64,000 bases of DNA from Phenylobacterium sp. (GTDB lineage Bacteria > Pseudomonadota > Alphaproteobacteria > Caulobacterales > Caulobacteraceae). The translations under genes were made by a program, and so were the position numbers. Within the stretch, counting starts at the first letter, position 1. Every line of letters begins with the position of its first letter. Shown here piece after piece: positions 1 to 8,143 of the stretch. The notes below the pieces were generated by a model. The model did no database searches. It was not told the DNA's origin and saw only the letters and a program-made list of their open reading frames with translations. The DNA is taken from contig NZ_SSMX01000053.1 of assembly GCF_004799515.1 (NCBI RefSeq), positions 105,080 through 169,079 on the forward strand, in the 5' to 3' direction.

Positions 1-1298
1 GGGAGAACCACGGCGACTACAACAACGTGGAAACCGCCAAGATCCAGACCGAGGTCATCCAGCTTCCCACCACCTGTTTCGCCGAGGAGGAAGGTTCGCT
101 CACCAATTCGGGCCGTTGGCTGCAGTGGCACTGGCCGGCCGGCTCGCCGCCGGGCGAAGCCCAGCACGACAACTGGATCATGGCCCAGATCTTCGTCCGC
201 CTGCGCGACCTCTATCGCAAGGAAGGCGGGGTGTTCCCCGACGCGATCCTCAACCTGACCTGGACCTACGCCAATCCCGGCGAGCCCCTGGCGGCGGAGC
301 TGGCCCGCGAGATCAATGGCAGGGCCCTCGCCGACGTCCACGACCCGAAGGACAAGACCAAGGTCGTGACGCCCGCAGGCAAGCAGTTATTGAACTTCTC
401 GCAGCTGCAGGACGACGGCACGACGGCCTGCGGCTGCTGGATCTATTCCGGCTGCTTCAACGAGGCCGGCAACAACATGGCCCTGCGCGACAACGTCGAT
501 CACGACGGCCTGGGGACCTATGCGGGCTGGTCGTGGTCGTGGCCGCTCAATCGGCGCATCCTCTACAACCGCGCCTCCGCCGATCTCGAGGGCAAGCCCT
601 GGGATCCCAGCCGCAAGATCCTGGAATGGGACACCGGGCAGGCGAAGTGGGTCGGCGGCGACGTGCCCGACATCGCGCCGACCGCCAAGCCGCAGGAGGT
701 CGGTCCCTTCATCATGAACGCCGAGGGCGTCTCCCGCCTGTTCGCGCGCGGCCTGATGAAGGAAGGCCCCTTCCCGATCCACTACGAGCCGTTCGAATCC
801 CCGATCGACAATCCGATCAATCCGAAGATCAGGGGCAACCCGGCCGCGCGAGTGTTCGCCAACGACCTGGCCCAATTCGCCACGTCCGAGGAGTTCCCCT
901 ATGCCGCCACCAGCTACCGCCTGACCGAGCACTTCCACTACTGGACCAAGCATAACCGGGTGAACTCGGCCCTGCAGCCGGAGTTCTTCGTGGAGATCTC
1001 CGAGCAGCTCGCCAAGGAGAAGGGCGTCTCGGCCGGCGGCTGGGTGCGGGTCTGGTCCAAGCGCGGCTCGGTCAAGGCCAAGGCGGTGGTGACCAAGCGG
1101 ATCAAGCCGCTGATCTGCGACGGCAAGACGGTCCACATCGTGGGCATACCGCTGCACTGGGGCTTCACCGGCGCGGCGCGAAAGGGCTTCGGCCCGAACT
1201 CGCTCACGCCCTTCGTTGGCGACGCCAACACCCAGACGCCGGAGTTCAAGGCGTTCCTGGTGAACCTCGAGCCGACGACCCCGCCGGAGGGACACTGA
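1..1298 (+). CDS. fdnG: Formate dehydrogenase-N/O major (catalytic) subunit, 3' part only
   Basis: This is the C-terminal ~430 residues of a membrane-associated formate dehydrogenase alpha subunit; the 5' part lies left of the window. The reading frame is already open at base 3, so the internal GTG at 27 is not a real start. The C-terminal molybdopterin-dinucleotide-binding region is recognisable: a segment near SNPxN-type FDH-N motifs (HGDYNNVETAKIQTEVI, then TNSGRWLQWHW) and a terminal VWSKRGSVKAKAVVTKRI barrel-like stretch. The enzyme oxidises periplasmic formate to CO2 and passes electrons to the Fe-S and cytochrome b subunits encoded next. The Sec/Cys active-site codon lies outside the window. 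The linked fdhE-selA-selB-selC genes make Sec likely, but that is inference. The Fe-S subunit gene starts 1 base after the stop codon. Confidence 0.93.
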   Translation, partial: ENHGDYNNVETAKIQTEVIQLPTTCFAEEEGSLTNSGRWLQWHWPAGSPPGEAQHDNWIMAQIFVRLRDLYRKEGGVFPDAILNLTWTYANPGEPLAAELAREINGRALADVHDPKDKTKVVTPAGKQLLNFSQLQDDGTTACGCWIYSGCFNEAGNNMALRDNVDHDGLGTYAGWSWSWPLNRRILYNRASADLEGKPWDPSRKILEWDTGQAKWVGGDVPDIAPTAKPQEVGPFIMNAEGVSRLFARGLMKEGPFPIHYEPFESPIDNPINPKIRGNPAARVFANDLAQFATSEEFPYAATSYRLTEHFHYWTKHNRVNSALQPEFFVEISEQLAKEKGVSAGGWVRVWSKRGSVKAKAVVTKRIKPLICDGKTVHIVGIPLHWGFTGAARKGFGPNSLTPFVGDANTQTPEFKAFLVNLEPTTPPEGH

Positions 1299-1299
1299 C

Positions 1300-2271
1300 A
1301 TGCTCGACAGCCCGCGCGACCCCGCCGTCAGCAATCCCCCCGTCCAGGGCTTCAAGGAGAACTTGGGCAAGGGCGACGTCGTCCGGCGTTCGGCGACGGC
1401 GTCCCTGCCGCCGCCGACCCGGAAGCTCGACGAGGTCGCCAAGCTGATCGACGTGTCCAAATGCATCGGCTGCAAGGCGTGCCAGTCCGCCTGCGTCGAG
1501 TGGAACGACACCCAGCCGGACATCGAGGAGAACGTCGGGGCGTACACCAACCCCCACGACCTCACTCCCGACATGTTCACCCTGATGCGGTTCGAGGAGT
1601 GGGAGAACCCCGCGACGAGCGACCTCGAATGGCTGATCCGCAAGGACGGCTGCATGCATTGCGAAGATCCGGGATGCCTCAAGGCCTGCCCGTCGCCCGG
1701 CGCGATCGTCCAGTATTCGAACGGCATCGTGGACATCGACCACGACGCCTGCATCGGCTGCGGCTACTGCGTGAAGGGTTGCCCCTTCGACATCCCCCGC
1801 GTCTCGAAGAAGGACCACAAGGCCTACAAGTGCACGCTCTGCTCCGACCGGGTCGCGGTCGGCCAGGGGCCGGCCTGCGCCAAGGCCTGCCCGACCCAGG
1901 CCATCGTGTTCGGGACCAAGACGGAGATGAAGGCGCACGCCGAGGAGCGGATCGCCGACCTCAAATCCCGCGGCTATGAGAACGCGGGCCTCTACGATCC
2001 GAAGGGCGTCGGCGGCACCCATGTGATGTACGTGCTGCACCACGCGGACAAGCCGCACATCTACAGCGGCCTGCCCGACGATCCGGCCATCTCGCCGGTG
2101 GTGACGGCCTGGAAGGGCGTCACCAAGTCGGCGGGTCTCCTGGCCATGGGATTGGCTGCGGCCGCCACCATCGCGCACGGGATCTTCGCCAAGCCCGACC
2201 GTGTGACGGCCGAAGACGAGGACGCGGGACGAGCGCTCGCCGAGGGTGACGGGACGGGAGGCCGCCCATGA
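1300..2271 (+). CDS. fdxH: Formate dehydrogenase iron-sulfur (beta) subunit
   Basis: A 323-residue ferredoxin-type subunit that carries electrons from the catalytic subunit to cytochrome b. Four cysteine clusters are visible for four [4Fe-4S] centres: CIGCKACQSAC at about 55-65, CMHCEDPGCLKAC at 118-130, CIGCGYCVKGC at 151-161, and CTLC...CAKAC at 178-197. A single hydrophobic helix near residues 277-296 would anchor it in the membrane, as in FdnH/FdoH. Unlike the E. coli proteins it has an extra ~45-residue N-terminal extension before the first cluster. The start ATG follows the fdnG stop by one base, and its stop overlaps the next start (ATGA), so the genes are translationally coupled. Confidence 0.95.
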   Translation: MLDSPRDPAVSNPPVQGFKENLGKGDVVRRSATASLPPPTRKLDEVAKLIDVSKCIGCKACQSACVEWNDTQPDIEENVGAYTNPHDLTPDMFTLMRFEEWENPATSDLEWLIRKDGCMHCEDPGCLKACPSPGAIVQYSNGIVDIDHDACIGCGYCVKGCPFDIPRVSKKDHKAYKCTLCSDRVAVGQGPACAKACPTQAIVFGTKTEMKAHAEERIADLKSRGYENAGLYDPKGVGGTHVMYVLHHADKPHIYSGLPDDPAISPVVTAWKGVTKSAGLLAMGLAAAATIAHGIFAKPDRVTAEDEDAGRALAEGDGTGGRP

Positions 2272-2957
2272 GCCAACCCACGCTCGTCGAGCCCGGCGAC
2301 GCCATCCGCCCCGGCGAGCCGCCGGTCGTCGAGCGCTATCGGGCCGGCGCCCGGATCAACCACTGGATCACCGCCCTGACCATGGTGCTGCTGATCCTGT
2401 CGGGCCTCGGCCTGTTCCATCCGGCGCTGTTCTTCCTGACCTCGCTGTTCGGCGGCGGACAGATCGCGCGCACGCTTCATCCGCTGTTCGGCCTGGTCCT
2501 GGCGGCGAGCTTCCTCTTGCTGTTCCTGCAGTTCTGGCGCGGCAACCTCTGGAAGCCGGAGGACGGCGCCTGGGTCGCCCACCTCGGCGACCTGGTCGCC
2601 GGCCACGACGAGAAGATGCCTGAGGTGGGCAAGTACAACGCCGGCCAGAAGTTCGTCTTCTGGTCGCTGGCGGCGCTGATCGTCGTGATGCTGACCACCG
2701 GCATCATGATCTGGGATCAGTTCTTCGAGGGGCTCACGCCGATCCCGGCGCAGCGCATCGCCCTTATCGTCCATGCCGTGTCGGCGGTTTTCGTGATCCT
2801 GGTGATCATCCTACACGTCTACGCGGCGATCTGGGTCCGCGGCAGCTTCGACGCCATGATCAAGGGTCACGTGACGGCGGGTTGGGCCTGGCGGCATCAC
2901 CGCAAATGGTTTCGTCAGCTGGCTGAGCGTCGCGCGGCCGGAACGGATCGGCTATAG
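2268..2957 (+). CDS. fdnI: Formate dehydrogenase cytochrome b556 (gamma) subunit
   Basis: A 229-residue integral membrane diheme cytochrome b that takes electrons from the Fe-S subunit and reduces the quinone pool. Four hydrophobic helices are evident, with an N-terminal RINHWITALTMVLLILSG helix typical of the family. Conserved histidines sit in helix 1 (NHWI), in the second helix (TLHPLFG) and in the last helix (HVYAAIWVRGSFDAM), where heme ligands and the quinone-site histidine are expected. The C-terminus ends in a charged cytoplasmic tail (WAWRHHRKWFRQL). The start ATG at 2268 overlaps the fdxH stop. Confidence 0.94.
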   Translation: MSQPTLVEPGDAIRPGEPPVVERYRAGARINHWITALTMVLLILSGLGLFHPALFFLTSLFGGGQIARTLHPLFGLVLAASFLLLFLQFWRGNLWKPEDGAWVAHLGDLVAGHDEKMPEVGKYNAGQKFVFWSLAALIVVMLTTGIMIWDQFFEGLTPIPAQRIALIVHAVSAVFVILVIILHVYAAIWVRGSFDAMIKGHVTAGWAWRHHRKWFRQLAERRAAGTDRL

Positions 2958-3001
2958 GAGCGGAGAACCGCAACCGTGGCCCGGCGGGCTCGGGAGACAG
3001 G

Positions 3002-3919
3002 ATGTCCGATTCCCACAGCGTCGAGCCCGACCCATCGAGGATCGGCCGGGTCGGGACGGCTCCGTTCGTCTTCCTCCCCGATCCCGAAGAACTATTCGCC
3101 CGCCGCTCCGCGCGCCTGAGGGTGCTGGCCGCGTCCAGCGAGCTGGGTCCCTACCTCAACTTCCTGGCGGCGATCGCCGAGGCCCAGGCTGACATCGTCT
3201 CCGCCACGCCCGCGCCGGCTCCTCCGCCGGCCGAGGCGCTCGCCCGCGCTCGCGAATTCGCCATGCCGTCGCTCGACCGGGCGACCGCCGCGTCCGACGC
3301 CGGTCTGCGCGAGACCTGCCGCGCATTGTTCGCCGCCCTGGCCGCCGCGCCCAAGCCCGCCGCCGCCGAAGCCGCCCTCGCCCGCGTCCGTCAGGCCGAT
3401 GACGCGGAGCTCGATCACCTGATCGCCGCGGCGCTCGGCGACGTGGCGCCGACGTCGGAGGTCGCCGAGCACATCCTTCTGACTGCGGCCCTGCAGATCC
3501 ATTTCACACGCCTGGCCGCGCAGCTCGAACCGGACGCGCTCAAGCCTGTCGGTACGGGCGCCTGCCCCGCCTGCGGCGGGCCGCCGGCCGTCTCGATCAT
3601 CTCCGGCCGGGCCGGCGCGGAGGGCGCGCGCTATGCGGCTTGCGCCCTGTGCTCGACCCTCTGGAACGAGGTGCGGGTGAAATGCCTCGCCTGCGGCTCG
3701 ACCGAAGGCGTCGGCTACGAGGAGATCGAGGGCCACGCGGGGACCGTCAAGGCCGAGACCTGTGACACCTGCAGCGGCTATCTGAAGGTGCTCTACCAGG
3801 ACAAGGACCCCGCGCTGGAGCCCATCGCCGACGACGTGGCGAGCCTCGCCCTCGACCAGCTGCTGCGCGGGAGCGACTACCGGCGGGCCGGCGTGGATCC
3901 CTATCTGGTGGGGTATTGA
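3002..3919 (+). CDS. fdhE: Formate dehydrogenase accessory protein FdhE
   Basis: A 305-residue cytoplasmic maturation factor required for active formate dehydrogenase-N/O; it does not form part of the mature enzyme. The C-terminal half contains rubredoxin-like cysteine pairs that are the family hallmark: CPACGG near residue 190, CALC near 215, CLACGS near 228 and CDTC near 252. The N-terminal half is alpha-helical and alanine-rich. Start ATG at 3002 is preceded by a purine-rich GAGACAGG. The gene lies 44 bases after fdnI and 4 bases before selA, placing it in the same operon. Confidence 0.93.
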   Translation: MSDSHSVEPDPSRIGRVGTAPFVFLPDPEELFARRSARLRVLAASSELGPYLNFLAAIAEAQADIVSATPAPAPPPAEALARAREFAMPSLDRATAASDAGLRETCRALFAALAAAPKPAAAEAALARVRQADDAELDHLIAAALGDVAPTSEVAEHILLTAALQIHFTRLAAQLEPDALKPVGTGACPACGGPPAVSIISGRAGAEGARYAACALCSTLWNEVRVKCLACGSTEGVGYEEIEGHAGTVKAETCDTCSGYLKVLYQDKDPALEPIADDVASLALDQLLRGSDYRRAGVDPYLVGY

Positions 3920-3923
3920 GGCG

Positions 3924-5333
3924 GTGGCGACCTCCGCGCCGCGAAGCCTTCGAAACCTGCCCTCCGTCGACCTGGTGCTGAACACGGCCGAGGCGGAGGC
4001 GCTGAGGGGTCGGTTCGGCCGCCCCGCCCTGACCGACGCCATCCGCGCCGAGCTCGACGAGGCTCGCGCCGCGTTCCGCGAAAGCGACGGCGGCCTCCCC
4101 GATGTCGGCCAGATCGCCGCCCGCGCGGGCGCGCGCCTGGAGCAGGCGAGCCAGCCGAGCCTGCGTCCGGTGTTCAATCTGACGGGCGTGGTGCTGCACA
4201 CCAATCTCGGGCGCGCCATCCTCGCCGACGCCGCCGTCGAGGCCGCCATCGGAGCCATGCGCATGGCCGCCGCACTGGAGTTCGACGTCGCCTCCGGCAA
4301 GCGGGGCGAACGGGACGAGCACGTCCGCCAACTGCTGTGCGAATTGACCGGCGCCGAGGACGCCACGGTGGTCAACAACAACGCCGCCGCCGTCCTGCTC
4401 ACGCTCAACAGCCTGAGCCGCGGGCGCGAAGCGATCGTTTCCCGCGGCGAGCTGATCGAGATCGGCGCCGCCTTCCGCCTGCCCGACATCATGGCCCGCG
4501 CCGGCGCCAGGCTGGCCGAGGTCGGCACGACCAACCGGACCCATCCGCGCGACTATACCGCGGCCCTCGGCCCGCGCTCCGGGGTGATCCTGAAGGTCCA
4601 TACCTCCAACTACCGGATCGAGGGTTTCACCACCGGGGTCGGCGCGGCGACGCTTGCCGGGATCGCGCGGGAGGCCGGCGTTCCGCTGGTCCACGATCTG
4701 GGTTCGGGTGTGCTGGTCGACCTGTCGCGCTATGGCCTGGAGAAGGAGCCCACGGTGCGCGAGGCGATCGCCGCCGGCGCCGACCTCGTCACCTTTTCCG
4801 GCGACAAGCTGCTGGGCGGGCCGCAGGCGGGTTTCATCGTCGGCCGGCGCGACCTCCTCGCCCGGATCGGCCGCAACCCCATGAAGCGCGCGCTTCGCGT
4901 GGACAAGATCCGCCTCGCCGCCATCGAAGCGACCCTGAAGCTCTATCGCGACCCGGACCGCCTGGCCGAGCGCCTGCCAACCGTGCGTCTGCTCGCCCGC
5001 CCCGAGGCCGAAATCGCCGCCCAGGCGCGGGGCCTAGCCCCGGCCATCGCTGCGGCGCTGGGGGACCGCTACGCGGTCGAGGTCGCGTCCTGCCGCAGCG
5101 AGGTGGGCTCCGGCGCCCTTCCGCTCGAGACCCTGCCCAGCGCTGGCCTCGCCATCCACGGGCTGGGCCGCGGCGGCGGGCTCGAACGGCTGGCGGCGCG
5201 GTTTCGGGCGCTCTCGACGCCGGTGATCGGCCGGATCGACGGCGGCGCGCTGATGCTGGACCTGCGTTGTCTGGAGGACGAGGCCGCCTTCCGGTCGGTC
5301 CTCGCGGAGCTCGCCGGCGACCCGCCGGCCTGA
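3924..5333 (+). CDS. selA: L-seryl-tRNA(Sec) selenium transferase
   Basis: A 469-residue PLP enzyme that converts seryl-tRNA(Sec) to selenocysteinyl-tRNA(Sec) with selenophosphate. Visible family features are the N-terminal LRNLPSVDLVLN helix, the NLTGVVLHTNLGRA motif, VVNNNAAAVLL, the VHTSNYRIEGF segment, and the PLP-lysine region DLVTFSGDKLLGGPQAGFIVG (lysine near residue 294). Length matches bacterial SelA (~460). The GTG start at 3924 follows the fdhE stop by 4 bases. SelD, which makes selenophosphate, is not in this window. Confidence 0.96.
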   Translation: MATSAPRSLRNLPSVDLVLNTAEAEALRGRFGRPALTDAIRAELDEARAAFRESDGGLPDVGQIAARAGARLEQASQPSLRPVFNLTGVVLHTNLGRAILADAAVEAAIGAMRMAAALEFDVASGKRGERDEHVRQLLCELTGAEDATVVNNNAAAVLLTLNSLSRGREAIVSRGELIEIGAAFRLPDIMARAGARLAEVGTTNRTHPRDYTAALGPRSGVILKVHTSNYRIEGFTTGVGAATLAGIAREAGVPLVHDLGSGVLVDLSRYGLEKEPTVREAIAAGADLVTFSGDKLLGGPQAGFIVGRRDLLARIGRNPMKRALRVDKIRLAAIEATLKLYRDPDRLAERLPTVRLLARPEAEIAAQARGLAPAIAAALGDRYAVEVASCRSEVGSGALPLETLPSAGLAIHGLGRGGGLERLAARFRALSTPVIGRIDGGALMLDLRCLEDEAAFRSVLAELAGDPPA

Positions 5334-5342
5334 GGCGGTCTC

Positions 5343-7274
5343 ATGATCGTCGGCACCGCGGGCCACATCGACCACGGCAAGACCTCACTGGTGCGCGCCC
5401 TGACCGGCGTCGACACCGACCGGCTGAAGGAAGAGAAGGCCCGCGGCATCACCATAGAGCTCGGCTTCGCCTACCTGCCGGCCCCCGGCGGCGAGACGAT
5501 CGGCTTCGTCGACGTGCCCGGCCACGAGCGGTTCGTCCGCACCATGGTCGCCGGATCGAGCGGCATCGACTTCGCCCTGCTGGCCGTGGCCGCCGACGAC
5601 GGATGCAAGCCGCAGACCTTCGAGCATCTCGCCATCCTGGACATGCTGGGCGTCCGCCGCGGCCTGGTGGCGTTGACCAAGGCCGACGCGGTCCCGCCCG
5701 GGCGTGTCGCCGAGGTCATGGGCGACATGGCGGGGATCCTCGCCGACGGCCCCTTGGCGGACGCGCCGGTCCTGCCGGTCTCCGCCGTCACCGGCGAGGG
5801 GCTGGAGCCGTTGCGCGAATGGCTCTTCCGCGCCGCGGGGGACCCCATCCAGCGCCCCGTCGAGAGCCGCTTCCGCCTGGCGGTCGACCGCGTCTTCACC
5901 CTCGCGGGCGCGGGCGTCATCGTGACCGGCACGGCGCTGTCGGGCGAGGTCCGGGTCGGCGACCGGGTGTTGCTGAGCCCGCAGGGGCTTCCCGCACGGG
6001 TGCGGGCGCTCCACGTGCAGAACCGCCCAGCCCCGATCGGCCGGGCCGGCCAGCGTTGCGCCCTGAACCTTTCCGGCGAGGGTGTGACGACGGACGCCAT
6101 CCACCGCGGCGACATGGCGCTGGACCCCGAGTTGCACGCGCCTGCCGACCGCATCGATGCCAGCCTGCGGCTGCTCCCCGGCGAAGGCGCGGCGCTGCGT
6201 CCGTGGTTCCCTGTCCGCCTGCACCACGCCGCCGCCGAGGTCGCCGCGCGGATCGTGAGGCTGGACGATGAGCCACTCTCCGCGGGTGGCTCCGCCATGG
6301 TGCAGCTCGTCCTCGAACGGCCGATTGCGGTAGCCTCAAGCGACCGGTTCGTCATCCGTGACGTGTCTGGCCAGCGCACGCTGGGCGGCGGGCGCTTCCT
6401 CGACCTGAGGGCCCCAGCCCGCAAGCGGCGGACGCCCGAGCGGATCGGTCAGCTTCAGGCCCTGACCTTGTCGAGCCCGGCCGAAGTCCTCGGCGCCCTC
6501 CTCGACGCCGCGCCGCACCACTGCGACTGGCGCGCCTTCCGCCGCGATCACGCTCTTTCCGAGGCCCAGGCGCACGCTCTCGCCCAGGAGCTTGCCCTTG
6601 TCGTCCTAGAGGCGGGCGACGACGCGGTGGCGCTGCTGCCGGCGCGCTGGGCGGCGCTGACCGCGGACATCATGGCCGCCCTCGCCGCCCTCCATGCCGA
6701 GCATCCCGATGTGCAGGGCCTGGGCCGCGAGCGCCTGCGCCTGATGCTGCAGCCGCGGCTGCCGGCGCCGGCCTTCGCGGCCGCCCTGCAGAGCCTGGCG
6801 CGCGGCCAGGGTATCGCGCTCGACGGCGCCTTCGTCCGTCTCGCCACCCACACCGTTCGCCTGACCGAGGCCGATGAAGCGCTGTGGGACGAGATCGCGC
6901 CGCGGCTCGGCGCCGCCGAGCGCTTTCGGCCGCCCCGCGTGCGGGACCTGGCCGAGGCGCTTGGCCGTCCTGAAGGCGACATCCGGCGGCTATGCAAGCT
7001 CTGCGCGCGCCTCGGCCGCGTCGACGAGGTGGCGCACGACCACTTCTTCCTCCGCGGAACGGTGCAGGAGATGGCGGACATCGTCGCCCGCTTGTCCGCC
7101 CAGTCGGCTGACGGCGTCTTCACCGCGGCGGCGTTCCGGGACCAGGTCGACAACGGCCGCAAGGTCGCCATCCAGATACTCGACTTCTTCGACCGGCATG
7201 GCGTGACCTTGCGGCGGGGCGACCAGCGGCGGGTGAACAAGCATCGCCTGGACCTGTTCGGGACCGCGGTCTAA
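5343..7274 (+). CDS. selB: Selenocysteine-specific elongation factor
   Basis: A 643-residue GTPase that delivers Sec-tRNA(Sec) to UGA codons followed by a SECIS hairpin. The N-terminal EF-Tu-like G domain shows GHIDHGKTSL (P-loop, residues ~6-15), the G2 region RGITIELGF, DVPGHERFV (G3, about 58-66) and TKAD (G4). Beta-barrel domains follow, and the C-terminal ~250 residues are winged-helix modules that bind SECIS RNA, ending DFFDRHGVTLRRGDQRRVNKH. The size agrees with full-length bacterial SelB. It starts 9 bases after selA, and its stop is 10 bases before the tRNA(Sec) gene. Confidence 0.96.
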   Translation: MIVGTAGHIDHGKTSLVRALTGVDTDRLKEEKARGITIELGFAYLPAPGGETIGFVDVPGHERFVRTMVAGSSGIDFALLAVAADDGCKPQTFEHLAILDMLGVRRGLVALTKADAVPPGRVAEVMGDMAGILADGPLADAPVLPVSAVTGEGLEPLREWLFRAAGDPIQRPVESRFRLAVDRVFTLAGAGVIVTGTALSGEVRVGDRVLLSPQGLPARVRALHVQNRPAPIGRAGQRCALNLSGEGVTTDAIHRGDMALDPELHAPADRIDASLRLLPGEGAALRPWFPVRLHHAAAEVAARIVRLDDEPLSAGGSAMVQLVLERPIAVASSDRFVIRDVSGQRTLGGGRFLDLRAPARKRRTPERIGQLQALTLSSPAEVLGALLDAAPHHCDWRAFRRDHALSEAQAHALAQELALVVLEAGDDAVALLPARWAALTADIMAALAALHAEHPDVQGLGRERLRLMLQPRLPAPAFAAALQSLARGQGIALDGAFVRLATHTVRLTEADEALWDEIAPRLGAAERFRPPRVRDLAEALGRPEGDIRRLCKLCARLGRVDEVAHDHFFLRGTVQEMADIVARLSAQSADGVFTAAAFRDQVDNGRKVAIQILDFFDRHGVTLRRGDQRRVNKHRLDLFGTAV

Positions 7275-7284
7275 GCACGATCTC

Positions 7285-7380
7285 GGAAGAGACCCGTCTC
7301 CGGTGGGGCGTCCGGACTTCAAATCCGGGTGGGGCAGCGAGCCTGTCCCTCGTGGGTTCGACTCCCACTCTCTTCCGCCA
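7285..7380 (+). tRNA. selC: Selenocysteine tRNA, anticodon UCA
   Basis: A 96-nt gene with encoded CCA. The acceptor stem is 8 bp (GGAAGAGA with TCTCTTCC) and the T stem 5 bp (GTGGG/CCCAC around TTCGACT), giving the 8+5 arrangement of bacterial tRNA(Sec). The D stem is 6 bp, the anticodon stem is CCGGA/TCCGG with loop CTTCAAA (anticodon TCA), and there is a long variable arm (GGGGCAG paired with CTGTCCC). The discriminator base is G. All of this is diagnostic. It lies directly behind selB and was checked by manual folding only. Confidence 0.98.
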
Positions 7381-7381
7381 A

Positions 7382-8143
7382 CTAGATACCCGCGTACCAC
7401 TCGTAGCCGCGGTCTTCCCAATAGCCGCCGCCGCCGCCCTCGATGTGGTCCAGGCTGTTGGTCACCTCGATGCCCATGACGTACTTCGCCTGCTTGTAGC
7501 CGAGCTGGCGCTCAACCCGCAGGCGGATCGGCGCGCCGTGGGCGACGGCCAAGGGCTGGCCGTTCATGGTGTGGGCGAGGATGGTCTGCGGGTGGAAGGC
7601 GTCGAAGAGGTCGATGCTCTCGTAGTAGCGGCTGTCACCCAGGGTGTCGGCGCAGTGGAAGACCACATACCGGGCGTGCGGCTGCAGGCCGGCGGTGCGC
7701 AGCAGGCCGCTGAGCTGCGGCCCGGTCCACTGCCCGATGGCGCTCCAGCCCTCGACGCAATCGTGGCGGGTCGTCTGGGTGCGGGCCGGCAGGGCGCGAA
7801 GCTGGGCGAGGCTAAGGGCCAGCGGCCGCTGGACGAGGCCGGTGACGGTCAGCGCCCAGTTGGCGAACCGGCTCTGAACCAACGCCAGATAGGCCGGGTC
7901 TTGCGGCGCGATGGAGCCATTGGCCTTGAAGACGCGGGAGATCTCGGAGGTTTTGAACTCCCGCGCCAAGGGCTGGCCCGCCAGCAGCAGGCGCTGGGCG
8001 CTCATGTTCAGCTGATCGTCCCGATCGAGGAACTTCGCGGCTTCAGGCGCTTGGGAAAGCCGGTCGCAGCCGGCAAGCCACAGGCCGCCGAGCGCGGTTC
8101 CGCTGACGATGAGGCCGCGCCGAGAGAGGAGGGTCCTGCTCAA
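7382..8143 (-). CDS. Tat-exported sulfite-oxidase-fold molybdopterin oxidoreductase (MsrP/YedY-like)
   Basis: About 253 residues with an oxidoreductase molybdopterin-binding domain. The segment RHDCVEGWSAIGQWTG carries the conserved cysteine that ligates molybdenum in this family. The N-terminus has a twin-arginine motif (SRRGL) followed by a hydrophobic stretch ending in LAGC, which looks like a Tat-dependent lipoprotein signal. The chosen start is TTG at 8143, overlapping the stop of the upstream cytochrome gene (TTGA); the longer open frame upstream has no signal character. The cytochrome b partner replaces MsrQ. Its substrate cannot be told. Its stop codon lies 1 base from the 3' end of the convergent tRNA(Sec) gene. 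Confidence 0.85.
   Translation of the reverse strand: MSRTLLSRRGLIVSGTALGGLWLAGCDRLSQAPEAAKFLDRDDQLNMSAQRLLLAGQPLAREFKTSEISRVFKANGSIAPQDPAYLALVQSRFANWALTVTGLVQRPLALSLAQLRALPARTQTTRHDCVEGWSAIGQWTGPQLSGLLRTAGLQPHARYVVFHCADTLGDSRYYESIDLFDAFHPQTILAHTMNGQPLAVAHGAPIRLRVERQLGYKQAKYVMGIEVTNSLDHIEGGGGGYWEDRGYEWYAGI

Noticed and set aside
387..1754. 455-codon reverse-strand frame
   Set aside because: Antisense shadow of fdnG and fdxH; the translation is low in complexity and has no domain.
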